A DNA stretch of 64,000 bases, taken from Paenibacillus_T sp033239625 (lineage in GTDB: Bacteria; Bacillota; Bacilli; Paenibacillales; Paenibacillaceae). The stretch is from NCBI RefSeq assembly GCF_033239625.1, contig NZ_BTCK01000022.1:1-64000 (forward strand). The letters are read 5' to 3'. Within the stretch, counting starts at the first letter, position 1; the number at the start of each line of letters is the position of its first letter. Positions 1-7,897 of the stretch are shown here, in pieces. The notes under the pieces were generated by a model. The model saw only the letters and a program-made list of their open reading frames with translations. It was not told where the DNA came from and ran no database searches. A program made the translations under genes and the position numbers.

Positions 1-73
1 TTTAGTTTTATTTATTGTATCAGGTCGCTCTTGCAGAGTGTCTACTTTTTAGTCTAGCTCCAATTCGCCCGAT

Positions 74-196
74 GTAGGTGCATAACTGCACCTACGGGAG
101 CCCGCGGCGGCGGATTCGTCAGGCGTAAGTGCATATTTGCACCTATGAGAGCCCCCGGCGCGGATCAGCCTGATGTAAGTGTATATTTGCACCTAC
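74..196. repeat. three palindromic repeat units
   Basis: Three near-identical palindromes at 74-95, 125-146 and 175-196, about 50 bp apart. The first reads GTAGGTGCA-N4-TGCACCTAC with perfect arms; the second and third are slightly degenerate (GTAAGTGCA and GTAAGTGTA left arms). The spacers are GC-rich and partly alike (gagcccgcggcg, gagcccccggcg). A perfect fourth copy lies at 20908-20929. They could be extragenic repeat elements or binding sites; nothing here decides between these. Confidence 0.6.
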
Positions 197-460
197 TTGC
201 ACTAGCTGCGGCGTGTGCTGTGATTGCCCCCTAGTAACCCGTCCTGTGCGTGGGGCCGATTGATGCGGAAGTGCATCTTTCTCGGCTGTTGAGCGCATTG
301 GGAGTCATATTCGCTTCAAATACATGCACATTCGCAGGCATTCTCATTTCGAGTTCGATGCAGTTACTTATACCTGCACTTTTGCATCAATCGCAGATCG
401 ACAACGTGCAGGAGGGAGGCAGCCTGTAGACAACCAATGCACACCGCACACCGCGCACCG
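197..460. other. intergenic region without a recognised gene
   Basis: No convincing coding frame. It contains scattered TGCA-rich words such as CCTGCACTTTTGCATC near 374-389, which resemble degenerate halves of the palindromes at 74-196. No clear terminator for the minus-strand MFS gene ending at 461 was seen. Confidence 0.4.
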
Positions 461-1648
461 TTAGTTCGTCGAACGATGTTGAACGAGCCTAACCCGCACC
501 CTGTGGCTCTGAATCGATAAGGCCGCTGCCGCTAAAGCAAGCAGGACGAACAACGAAGCAAGCCAAGGATGGTACAAGGCGCGGTCGTTCCACTGCATGA
601 GCCATCCGCCTGCGCTAGCGCCGATCGCAAGTCCGAGGTGAGTGACAGAGGTGTTCACGCTCAGAATGAAGTTAACCGAGCTTGGTGCCGTACGGACGAT
701 GTAAGCATTAATGGCGGGAACGGTGCTGAATATGGAGAAGCCCCATATGCCGAGCAGCGCGAGGCTGATTGCCGGGGAAATGTCTGCGAATAACGGCATC
801 GCAAGCAAGGAGATGAACGTTGTTGCAAGCCCCGTAATCATCACTCGTTCGCTTCCGTAGCGATCAATGCCGATGCCGCCCAGCTTGGAGCCGACGATGC
901 CCACTACACCCAAGGCCAGCAGCACTACACTCGGCGCATCGGATGACAGCCGCAGGGCACGCTCGACGAAAGGCGCAATGTACGTCAGCATAACCGAGTT
1001 GCCTGCGCCGAGCAGCATGGAGAGCAGCAAGGGGCCGGCGACGGAGACATTCTTCAATACCGAGAACTGCTGCAAGAAAGGTTCGGGTTCATCCGCCTCT
1101 ATATTCGGCAGGCTCCGATGCAGCGGTATCATAACGAGCAAACCACCGATAGCCAACGCGTAGAAAATCGATTCCCATCCCCACAGCTTCGACATCACTG
1201 CGCCCAGCGGCACGCCTGCGACCATCGAGAAGCTGAAGGCAAGCGCGATCGTTCCCATCGCATTGCCGAGTTGATTTGCCTTTACCAGCTTCGCAACGGA
1301 TCCGAGGGCAATAACGCAGAATACGCCTGCACTAGCTCCGACGAGAACGCGTATCGACATAAGGAATGCGTAGCTGCCGCCTAGCGCGAAGGCCAAGCTG
1401 CTGAGGGAGAAAGCTAACAGGGAGTAAAGCATCAACCGTTTGCGATTCATGCGTGACGTCAGTGCAATAAGGATCGGCGTTCCGACAGCAAATCCGATCG
1501 AATAGGCTGTAACGAGCATTCCGGCCTGTGATATCGAGATCCCTGCACTTGCAGCGAGCAGGTTCAGAATGCCTGAGATGACGAGCTCGGCTGTAGCGGC
1601 GAAGAATGCGCCGACAGCGATTAGATATACTTTGTTCATTTCCATCAT
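461..1648 (-). CDS. MFS transporter, DHA1-type efflux pump
   Basis: A 395-residue integral membrane protein with about twelve hydrophobic segments, of the major facilitator superfamily. It has the R-x-x-G-x-x-x-G pattern of helix 4 (RVLVGASAG) and the helix-5 pattern AGVPLGAVMSKLWGWESIF, typical of the AraJ/YdhL/YdhP branch of proton-driven efflux carriers for drugs, nucleosides or sugars. Length is normal for the family. It is divergent from an HxlR-type regulator gene (start 1775); the shared 126-bp gap holds two inverted repeats, so control of the pump by that regulator is likely but inferred. The substrate cannot be read from the sequence. Confidence 0.88.
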   Translation of the reverse strand: MMEMNKVYLIAVGAFFAATAELVISGILNLLAASAGISISQAGMLVTAYSIGFAVGTPILIALTSRMNRKRLMLYSLLAFSLSSLAFALGGSYAFLMSIRVLVGASAGVFCVIALGSVAKLVKANQLGNAMGTIALAFSFSMVAGVPLGAVMSKLWGWESIFYALAIGGLLVMIPLHRSLPNIEADEPEPFLQQFSVLKNVSVAGPLLLSMLLGAGNSVMLTYIAPFVERALRLSSDAPSVVLLALGVVGIVGSKLGGIGIDRYGSERVMITGLATTFISLLAMPLFADISPAISLALLGIWGFSIFSTVPAINAYIVRTAPSSVNFILSVNTSVTHLGLAIGASAGGWLMQWNDRALYHPWLASLFVLLALAAAALSIQSHRVRVRLVQHRSTN

Positions 1649-1685
1649 CCTTCCAATTGACTATGGAAATGATTATAAGTAATGC

Positions 1686-1757
1686 ACTAAAATATAGTAA
1701 GAAGGCAAACGATTTTGACCTAATCCAACAATTCTGACCAACTTACCAAACGGTAAG
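1686..1757. promoter_or_regulatory. candidate HxlR operators between divergent genes
   Basis: Two inverted repeats in the gap between the MFS and HxlR genes: ACTA-N5-TAGT at 1686-1698 and CTTACC-AAAC-GGTAAG at 1742-1757. The second contains TTAC-N6-GTAA, close to the TTAC-N5-GTAA pattern described for the DUF24/HxlR regulator CatR. The ACTA/TAGT element recurs upstream of the other HxlR gene of this window (24373-24389). Binding is inferred. Confidence 0.45.
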
Positions 1758-1774
1758 TAAAGGAGCGTGCATTG

Positions 1775-2149
1775 ATGACAGCAGAACAGTACCCGCCACA
1801 AGGAGCATCCTCTGATCCTGGTGAAAATGCAGCGATTCCGAACATATGCGAAGCGCTCACGATTCTGGGGGCAAAGTGGAGCTTCATGGTCATCGCGCAG
1901 TTAACCGACGGTCCGCAGCGGTTCAAGCAGCTGCTGCGCAATGTGAAGGTCGTAAAGACGCAGTCGCTGACCGATACACTGCGTCATCTGGAGGCGACCG
2001 GCATGGTGCGCCGCGAAGTATTTCCGACCATTCCGGTGACAGTCGAATATTCGCTGACGGGCAAGGGGCAAGATTTTCAGCGGGTCATTCGGGAGATGGA
2101 GCAGTGGGTGGAGAAGTGGAAGCCGGGGAACCAATCGACGACGATGTGA
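1775..2149 (+). CDS. HxlR (DUF24) family transcriptional regulator
   Basis: A 124-residue winged-helix DNA-binding protein of the HxlR/DUF24 family. The family signature is clear: a Cys near the start of the domain (NICEALTILGAKWSF), the recognition region around TQSLTDTLRHLEATGMVRR, and the wing with VEYSLTGKG. Members often sense electrophiles or oxidants through that N-terminal cysteine. AAAGGAG at 1759-1765 serves ATG 1775 at nine-base spacing; an in-frame TTG at 1772 is the alternative. The gene is divergent from an MFS pump and 9 bp upstream of a PhzF-like gene, which it probably co-transcribes. Target genes are inferred from position only. Confidence 0.85.
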   Translation: MTAEQYPPQGASSDPGENAAIPNICEALTILGAKWSFMVIAQLTDGPQRFKQLLRNVKVVKTQSLTDTLRHLEATGMVRREVFPTIPVTVEYSLTGKGQDFQRVIREMEQWVEKWKPGNQSTTM

Positions 2150-2158
2150 GGTGGAGCT

Positions 2159-3033
2159 ATGGCAGCAACCGTAAACGTTTATCACTATGATGCATTCAGC
2201 ACCGTTCCGAATCAAGGCAATCCTGCAGGCGTTGTGCTTGACGGCGAGCATTGGAGCGAACAGCAGATGTTGGCTATAGCGGGGAAAGTAGGCTTCAACG
2301 AAACAGCGTTTCCGATGCCATCGGACGTTGCTGATCTAAGGATTCGTTTCTTCACGCCGGGGCATGAAATCAACCTGTGCGGCCATGCGACGATGGCGAC
2401 GATCTATGCGCTTGCGACGAGAGGGTTGCTGGAGGGTAGGACGGAGCTGACGATCGAGACGCTGGCAGGCGTGCTGCCGATTCGACTGCACTGGAACGAG
2501 GAGCAAGTGCTTCGCATCACGATGAAGCAGGCTGCACCGCAATTCCAGCCATTTAATGGATCAGTGTCCGAGTTGGCCCAATCGATGGGGATCGCGGAGA
2601 GCGATATTGCCGCCGATCTGCCGACGGTCTATGGCAGTACGGGAACGTGGACGCTCATCGTACCCGTTACGAGCTTAGCTGCCTTCGAGCGGATGAAGCC
2701 GAACAATGCGCGATTCCCGGCGATTTTGCAGGAAATGCCGAGATCATCTGTACATCCATTCTGCCTCGAAACTTATGATTCCACCGCACATATGCACGCC
2801 CGTCATCGCCGTACTCAGGTACGATCGAGGACCCGGTAACGGGGACGGCCTCTGGCGTGATGGGGGCGTATTATGCGCAGCATATCCAGTCCTCGTCCTT
2901 GTTGAATCTGGTCGTGGAGCAAGGACAGGAGATTGGCCGAGACGGCCGAGTCGAGGTTGCTGTCACGAACGGCACTGAAGTGGAGATAACGGGCACAGCG
3001 GTGTATGTCGGGGAGTTCGAGGTGCAGATCTAG
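2159..3033 (+). pseudogene. PhzF family protein, apparently frameshifted
   Basis: The first frame (2159 to about 2800) encodes the N-terminal two thirds of a PhzF-family isomerase-like protein: YHYDAFSTVPNQGNPAGVV, NETAFP, then IRFFTPGHEINLCGHATMA with the family Cys-Gly-His-Ala motif. After HMHAR near 2800 this frame runs into Arg-rich nonsense and stops at 2839. The C-terminal half continues in another frame: SSPYSGTIEDPVTGTASGVM followed by normal family sequence to the stop at 3031-3033. One missing base around 2801-2806 explains it. Joined, the length (about 290 residues) is that of the family. RBS GAGGTGGAG precedes the ATG. It is either a recent pseudogene or an assembly error. Confidence 0.8.
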
Positions 3034-3049
3034 CGGTTCATATCGAATG

Positions 3050-3092
3050 AAAAGGCGACCAGACGTTAGTTCCGTCCGGGCGCCTTTATTAA
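3050..3092. terminator. intrinsic terminator, possibly bidirectional
   Basis: Inverted repeat with AAAGGCG (3051-3057) pairing CGCCTTT (3081-3087) and an inner GACG/CGTC stem, between the convergent phzF remnant and the HTH-LamG-VOC gene. Confidence 0.65.
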
Positions 3093-3098
3093 GGACAA

Positions 3099-4361
3099 TT
3101 AAGCCTCTCGTATGATCATCCAACGATAGCCGAACGGGTCGATGAACGTGATGAAGCTGGCGAATCCTTCGTCTCGAATGTCGACAACCGATGCCCCGGC
3201 GTCGGTCAGGTGCTGCGTCACGTCGCTGACGGCCCTTCTTGTTTTGAACACGAAAGGCGTGATCTGAGGTTGTAACGGAGGCTCCGATCTGCCATGCAGC
3301 AGGAGACCGGCGCTTTTGCCAAGCGAGAGCAGGTAGAAGTGACCCGGATGCTCGATCAACGCCCTGAATCCAAGCCGTGTCTTATACCATTCCGCCGCCG
3401 CCGTAATATGCTCGTTTGAAACTAGCATCTGCACATGGTCTACGTAGTCTAGCAGCGGATAATCCTTCTCCTCAAGTACGGGCAGCACCCGTTCTTGCTG
3501 CGGCTCCCAGCCTTGGTCGAGGAACAGCGCTTGCACTTCATCCTCCGTTATCGACCGCTCGTAGATGCGGAGGTCATCGATTCTTCCATGGAAGAAGAAA
3601 TAGGGCTCATCGGATGCCTTCCTGCCAATATACATCGGCTCATTGGGATCGGGTTGGAATACGCCAGCCTGCTCGCACTCTAGCCGACCATTCTTGTAAA
3701 GACGGAAGGTTTGGTGCTCATAGGTGACGACGATATGGTACCAGAATTCCCGCTGAAGCGGTCTTGCAACGCTCAGATCAGGATCGATCAGGAAGCGATG
3801 GCACGTAATCTGTGCGTCGTGGGTGCTGAGCTGAAACGCATAATTCTTATGTTGGCCATGCTGCGAGACGATAGCGCCATTCCAGCCCTCTTGCTTGGAG
3901 TTCGCATCATAGCAGCACCAGACGGATACCGAGAACGCATCCGCGTTAAGAAAAGGGGCGGGATCGAGAACGAGGTAGTCATCGACGCCGTCGAATGCGT
4001 ATGCACGGGCAGGTTGTCCGAACCGGTCGGCGCATAAGGCAGCTCCATGAACTTGTCCGTGATGTCCGTTTCCGCTGCTATCCTGCGGTCCGCCGTTGAA
4101 TAAATATTCCGCGACCAGCCCGTGCTTCAAATCTATCGTGCTGCTGCTTCTGCCGAACAAATCATCCAATGTCACTTGGAAGATATCGGCGAGTATAGGC
4201 AGCAGGGTAATTTCTGGACAAGACTGCTCATTCTCCCACTTGCTCACGGCTTGATAACTGACGCCAAGCCGATTGGCCAGCTGTTCCTGCGTCAAGCCTC
4301 GTTGCCTTCGATGTTTGCTAATGGCATCTGCGAGATGCTTCGAATAATCCGACGAACCCAC
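3099..4361 (-). CDS. HTH - LamG - VOC fusion protein
   Basis: A 420-residue three-part protein. Residues about 9-65 form an XRE-type helix-turn-helix (LTQEQLANRLGVSYQAVSKW). Residues about 78-270 form a LamG/concanavalin-like jelly roll, beginning LVAEYLFNGGPQDSSGNGHHG and ending in GRIDDLRIYERSITEDEV. Residues about 300-420 form a VOC (glyoxalase/bleomycin-resistance) module, with YVDHVQMLVSN near its start and FIDPFGYRWMIIRE at its end. No signal peptide or membrane helix is seen, so it is cytoplasmic. The start is GTG 4361, preceded by AAGGAGG at nine-base spacing; longer upstream reading adds sequence without family likeness. HTH suggests DNA binding, LamG glycan or protein binding, VOC small-molecule binding. 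Function is unknown. Confidence 0.82.
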   Translation of the reverse strand: MGSSDYSKHLADAISKHRRQRGLTQEQLANRLGVSYQAVSKWENEQSCPEITLLPILADIFQVTLDDLFGRSSSTIDLKHGLVAEYLFNGGPQDSSGNGHHGQVHGAALCADRFGQPARAYAFDGVDDYLVLDPAPFLNADAFSVSVWCCYDANSKQEGWNGAIVSQHGQHKNYAFQLSTHDAQITCHRFLIDPDLSVARPLQREFWYHIVVTYEHQTFRLYKNGRLECEQAGVFQPDPNEPMYIGRKASDEPYFFFHGRIDDLRIYERSITEDEVQALFLDQGWEPQQERVLPVLEEKDYPLLDYVDHVQMLVSNEHITAAAEWYKTRLGFRALIEHPGHFYLLSLGKSAGLLLHGRSEPPLQPQITPFVFKTRRAVSDVTQHLTDAGASVVDIRDEGFASFITFIDPFGYRWMIIREA

Positions 4362-4614
4362 TCGATATCGCCTCCTTAGATTTGAGATTAGTATAATGTG
4401 AATAGGTGGAAAAATATAGAACGAGTTAGTTGAGTGCATGGCAAGTAAACTCAACTCATGGTTGAGGGCGGTAGAAGCGTCCTGCAGCCAGTGTATGGAA
4501 ATGAATGATGCATCACCTGAGCATGGTCGTCTGGTGCTGCTCATTCAAGAACGCTACAATGAAGAGAGATTCGATTCATGGGGCGCCGAATACCTTGATC
4601 CTTGGGGGAATGAT

Positions 4615-5406
4615 ATGCATATTAAACAAACTTCGCTCGCAGACATTCCGTTTCTCGTAACCGAATATGTAGAGGGCCTATCTTCGCCTTTCGATTCTTT
4701 TCTGGAAGAGTATGTTCTGTCGTCGACCTTTTATTTGATTCACAATGAGGACGCAGCCGCTGTCGGCTATTTCGCCATCCATAACGAGGAACGGCTTACA
4801 CAGTTTTATGTCCGGCACGCTTATCTGAAGCACGCACAGCCATTGTTCCTGCAAGTGCTGGAGCGATACGCGGTGAGATCTCTATTCGTTCCGACCTGCG
4901 ATGAATTATTGCTGAGTCTGACGGTTGATCAGGGCTTCAAGATCAACAAACAGGCTTACTTTTTCCAAGACAGCGGAATAGATCAACCGGAGACTGGTTC
5001 CCAAGACGGTGAGATTTTTCGCATAGCTTCCCTCTGTGATCTGCCTATCATTGAGCAAGTATGCGGAAGCTTCCTCGAGGATTACAGCCATTGGATCGAC
5101 AAAGGCGAGCTGTTCGTGTACTTCCGCGACGCCATTCTGCTGGGCATCGGACTAATCGAGAAATCCCGCATGATCCATGGTGTCGCCAGCATCGGCATGT
5201 TCACCAATGAGGCTTATCGCAAGCAAGGGGCCGGAAAACGCATCATTGTTCAGTTGAGGCAGTCGTGCAAGGAACAAGGGGTGCAGCCTATCGCGGGTTG
5301 CTGGTACTATAACGAGGAATCGAAGCGGACGCTCGAGAGCGGCGGCATGGTCACGAAGACGAGGCTGCTGCACATCGACATAACTGAGCAAGACCAGGCG
5401 CAATGA
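4615..5406 (+). CDS. GNAT family N-acetyltransferase
   Basis: A 263-residue acetyltransferase-like protein. The C-terminal half carries the GNAT acetyl-CoA loop (YRKQGAGKRIIVQL) and preceding strand (GVASIGMFTNEAYR), followed by a WYYNEESKRTLESGG segment typical of the family. The N-terminal half (about 120 residues) may be a degenerate second GNAT fold. ATG 4615 fits best because the domain begins MHIKQTSLADIPFL and a GGGGGA lies six bases upstream; the frame is open back to 4438, so a longer N-terminus is possible. Substrate unknown. It stands alone, divergent from the HTH-LamG-VOC gene. Confidence 0.75.
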   Translation: MHIKQTSLADIPFLVTEYVEGLSSPFDSFLEEYVLSSTFYLIHNEDAAAVGYFAIHNEERLTQFYVRHAYLKHAQPLFLQVLERYAVRSLFVPTCDELLLSLTVDQGFKINKQAYFFQDSGIDQPETGSQDGEIFRIASLCDLPIIEQVCGSFLEDYSHWIDKGELFVYFRDAILLGIGLIEKSRMIHGVASIGMFTNEAYRKQGAGKRIIVQLRQSCKEQGVQPIAGCWYYNEESKRTLESGGMVTKTRLLHIDITEQDQAQ

Positions 5407-5525
5407 GCCTCGAACATAATTTTTACTTATTCGCAACTTGACTTGGAGTGAACTCCAGAGGGTAGAATGCTCTTGTTGGTGTACGAATTTCATATCAAGG
5501 TTAACGGGAAGCGAGGAACAATCGA

Positions 5526-6512
5526 ATGGAATATGTAAAGCTTGGCAACACAGGTCTGGATGTATCCCGCATTTGTTTAGGCATGATGAGCTTCGGCGTC
5601 GCCGAGCGCTGGACGCACCCTTGGGTGCTGAACGAAGAAGACAGCCGGCCGATTATTCGCAGAGCGCTGGAGCTTGGCATTAACTTCTTCGATACCGCGA
5701 ACGTTTACGGCGGCGGAACAAGCGAGGAAATCACGGGACGAGCGCTCAAAGATTACGCGAATCGGGATGAAGTCGTCATCGCAACGAAGGTGTTCTTCCG
5801 AACGGCGGAGGGCCCTAACGGCGCAGGACTGTCCCGCAAGGCGATCATGAGCGAGATCGATAACAGCCTCAAGCGACTCGGAACCGATTATGTCGATCTA
5901 TACCAAATTCACCGCTGGGATTACAACACGCCGATCGAAGAAACGATGGAGGCGCTGCATGATGTGGTGAAGGCGGGCAAAGCCAGATACATCGGCGCTT
6001 CCGCGATGTATGCATGGCAGTTCCAGAAGGCGCTGCACGTGGCAGAGAAGAACGGCTGGACTAAGTTCGTCGCGATGCAAAATCATATGAACCTCATCTA
6101 CCGCGAAGAAGAACGCGAGATGATGCCGTTGTGCAGGGAAGAGAAGATTGGCGTCATTCCGTACAGTCCGCTGGCTTCCGGTCGATTGGCGCGCGACTGG
6201 TCGGAGACGACGCATCGCTTCGAGACCGATCAGGCGCAGCATATGAAATACGATGCGATGATGGAGGCGGATCGTCCCATTGTCGAGCGTCTTGCAGCGA
6301 TAGCCGAGAAGCGCGGCATCCCTCGTGCGCAGATCGCGCTGGCTTGGCTGCTGCAGAAGCAACCGGTTGCGGCCCCGATCATCGGCGTATCCAAAATGTC
6401 GCATCTCGACGATGCGATAGCGTCATTGTCCGTTCAACTGACGGCGGAAGAAATCGAGTCGCTGGAGGAGCTGTACGTTCCGCATCCGGTTGTCGGCGCG
6501 TTGTCCAAGTAA
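5526..6512 (+). CDS. aldo/keto reductase
   Basis: A 328-residue NADPH-dependent oxidoreductase of the AKR superfamily, TIM-barrel fold, cytoplasmic. It begins MEYVKLGNTGLDVSRICLG; the catalytic Asp and Tyr are in NFFDTANVYGGGTSEEITG, the Lys in VVIATKVF, and the His in DLYQIHRWD. The C-terminal coenzyme site is present (PYSPLASGRL, PIIGVSKMSHLDDA). Length is typical of the YajO/YcsN/IolS-like group. A MerR regulator follows after a terminator, an arrangement often seen for carbonyl-stress reductases such as those governed by AdhR. The natural substrate cannot be told. Confidence 0.92.
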   Translation: MEYVKLGNTGLDVSRICLGMMSFGVAERWTHPWVLNEEDSRPIIRRALELGINFFDTANVYGGGTSEEITGRALKDYANRDEVVIATKVFFRTAEGPNGAGLSRKAIMSEIDNSLKRLGTDYVDLYQIHRWDYNTPIEETMEALHDVVKAGKARYIGASAMYAWQFQKALHVAEKNGWTKFVAMQNHMNLIYREEEREMMPLCREEKIGVIPYSPLASGRLARDWSETTHRFETDQAQHMKYDAMMEADRPIVERLAAIAEKRGIPRAQIALAWLLQKQPVAAPIIGVSKMSHLDDAIASLSVQLTAEEIESLEELYVPHPVVGALSK

Positions 6513-6521
6513 ACAGCAAGA

Positions 6522-6560
6522 AAGAACGTCCTATCTCGTTGTAGGACGTTCTTCATTTTC
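6522..6560 (+). terminator. intrinsic terminator after aldo/keto reductase
   Basis: Twelve-base perfect stem AAGAACGTCCTA / TAGGACGTTCTT (6522-6533 and 6542-6553), followed by CATTTTC. Confidence 0.85.
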
Positions 6561-6585
6561 CCAAACTACAGGCAGGTGACGACAG

Positions 6586-6966
6586 ATGTTAATCGCGGAA
6601 GTAAGCGAGCGCTACGGGTTGTCTCAAGATACGCTCCGCTATTACGAACGAGTCGGATTAATTCCGCACGTGAACCGCAATAAGAACGGCATTCGGGATT
6701 ATACGGAAGAAGACCTCCGCTGGGTCGAGTTTATCAAATGCATGCGCGGCGTTAGTCTGCCGATCGAGTCGCTGATCGAGTACGTGCGCTTGTTCCAGCT
6801 AGGGGACGATACGGTGGAGGCGAGGCAGCAGCTTCTGCACGAGCAGCGCCAGGCGCTTGCGGCGAGGATGGCAGAGATGCAGGTCGTGCTGGATCGATTG
6901 GATGATAAAATCGCGCGCTACGATCAGACGATCGGCAAGAGAGAACGTACGCTGAACCGACCATAG
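6586..6966 (+). CDS. MerR family transcriptional regulator
   Basis: A 126-residue MerR-type activator. Residues 1-70 form the winged helix (LIAEVSERYGLSQDTLRYYERVGLI, then RDYTEEDLRWVEFI); residues 80-120 form the dimerising coiled coil. The absence of clustered metal-binding cysteines argues against a metal sensor and for the AdhR-like group, which responds to aldehydes or thiol stress. A weak RBS (GGCAGGTGA) precedes the ATG. It lies 73 bp downstream of the aldo/keto reductase stop, beyond a terminator, and may regulate that gene (inference). Confidence 0.88.
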   Translation: MLIAEVSERYGLSQDTLRYYERVGLIPHVNRNKNGIRDYTEEDLRWVEFIKCMRGVSLPIESLIEYVRLFQLGDDTVEARQQLLHEQRQALAARMAEMQVVLDRLDDKIARYDQTIGKRERTLNRP

Positions 6967-7028
6967 CCGCGGCTCGGCGGACAAATAAGCCGCAAGCAGC
7001 GCGCTATGCAGCGCATACCGCACGGCGT

Positions 7029-7745
7029 CTATTCAGACGTTGCCGACTTGCGAAGCTCCACATAATTCATCAACTCGGCGATTGCCGCGAATTGATCGCT
7101 TAACCGACCGTTCAGCTTCTGCAGGGCAAGCTGGACGGATTGCTCTACCTGCTCGTAATGCTGGGCGTCCAGCTCTTGTAGCAGCTGCTTGATATTGTCG
7201 ATGTAATACACCGTCTTTCGCAGGCTGCTGATAAGCACGATTTTGCGAAGCTCCGCCAGTGTAAAGACGCGATAGCCATTCTCCTCATTGCGCTGCGATG
7301 CAAGAAGTCCTTCCTGCTCCCAATGCCGAATGGCGGACGCATTGACCCGTGCCATCCGTGCGGCCTCTCCGATCGTCATCCTGTCATCAGCCTTGATGCC
7401 TTCGAATACTGCCCAATTCGTATCGCGAAGCATTCCCAGCATCTCTTCGACGCGCTTTTTCTCCGCTTGAGTTTCAGCTTGCTGCTCGTTAACGAGCCAC
7501 AACGCATCCGAAATTTCCTCGTTATTAATCTTCCGCATGACCTCATAAGCCACAGGGATGTCATAAGCTCGCAGCAAGGCGCGAATCGTTGCAAAAGCCT
7601 GCAGGTGCACAGCGCTGTAACTTCTGCGATTGCTCGCCGATCTCGGCACATCGGGAATCAATCCTTGCTCCTCGTATCTGCGCAGCGTGGTCGTGCTGAT
7701 CAGCAGCAGCTCTGCAATCTGAATCGGGGTATAACGGTCATTCAT
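7029..7745 (-). CDS. regulator with two MerR-type HTH domains
   Basis: A 238-residue protein carrying two separate MerR-like winged helices. The first, near the N-terminus, reads YTPIQIAELLLISTTTLRRY with EEQGLIPDV. The second, about 110 residues later, reads MTIGEAARMARVNASAIRHW with EQEGLLAS. Each is followed by a coiled-coil-like helix (EQQAETQAEKKRVEEML; IKQLLQELDAQHYEQVEQ). Normal MerR proteins have one domain and dimerise, so this may act as a pseudo-dimer on one operator. GGAG sits eight bases before ATG 7745; an ATG at 7751 is too close to it. The gene is divergent from an alpha/beta hydrolase gene that it may control. Confidence 0.82.
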   Translation of the reverse strand: MNDRYTPIQIAELLLISTTTLRRYEEQGLIPDVPRSASNRRSYSAVHLQAFATIRALLRAYDIPVAYEVMRKINNEEISDALWLVNEQQAETQAEKKRVEEMLGMLRDTNWAVFEGIKADDRMTIGEAARMARVNASAIRHWEQEGLLASQRNEENGYRVFTLAELRKIVLISSLRKTVYYIDNIKQLLQELDAQHYEQVEQSVQLALQKLNGRLSDQFAAIAELMNYVELRKSATSE

Positions 7746-7759
7746 TGTCATCGCTCCAT

Positions 7760-7782
7760 ACCTTCAAGTAAAACCTTCAAGT
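7760..7782. promoter_or_regulatory. direct repeat in divergent promoter region
   Basis: ACCTTCAAGT occurs at 7760-7769 and again at 7773-7782, a 13-bp period, just upstream of the double-MerR gene. ACCTTnnAGT resembles one half of a MerR-type operator; here the two copies are direct, not inverted. Confidence 0.4.
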
Positions 7783-7897
7783 GCTGCATCAACATTGTCG
7801 GCTATTTTATCGCCTTAATCAAGCCTTTCGACGCGCCAAACCGGAAGATTGCATGAATGTTATACGATGGAGCTATAACCTGTAAGGAGTGAGTGCA

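Noticed and set aside
74..196. Regularly spaced palindromes considered as a CRISPR array
   Set aside because: Only three units with degenerate arms and partly similar spacers, and no cas genes in the window.
4362..4544. Extended N-terminus of the HTH-LamG-VOC protein
   Set aside because: AAGGAGG lies directly before GTG 4361, and the upstream residues do not resemble an HTH protein.
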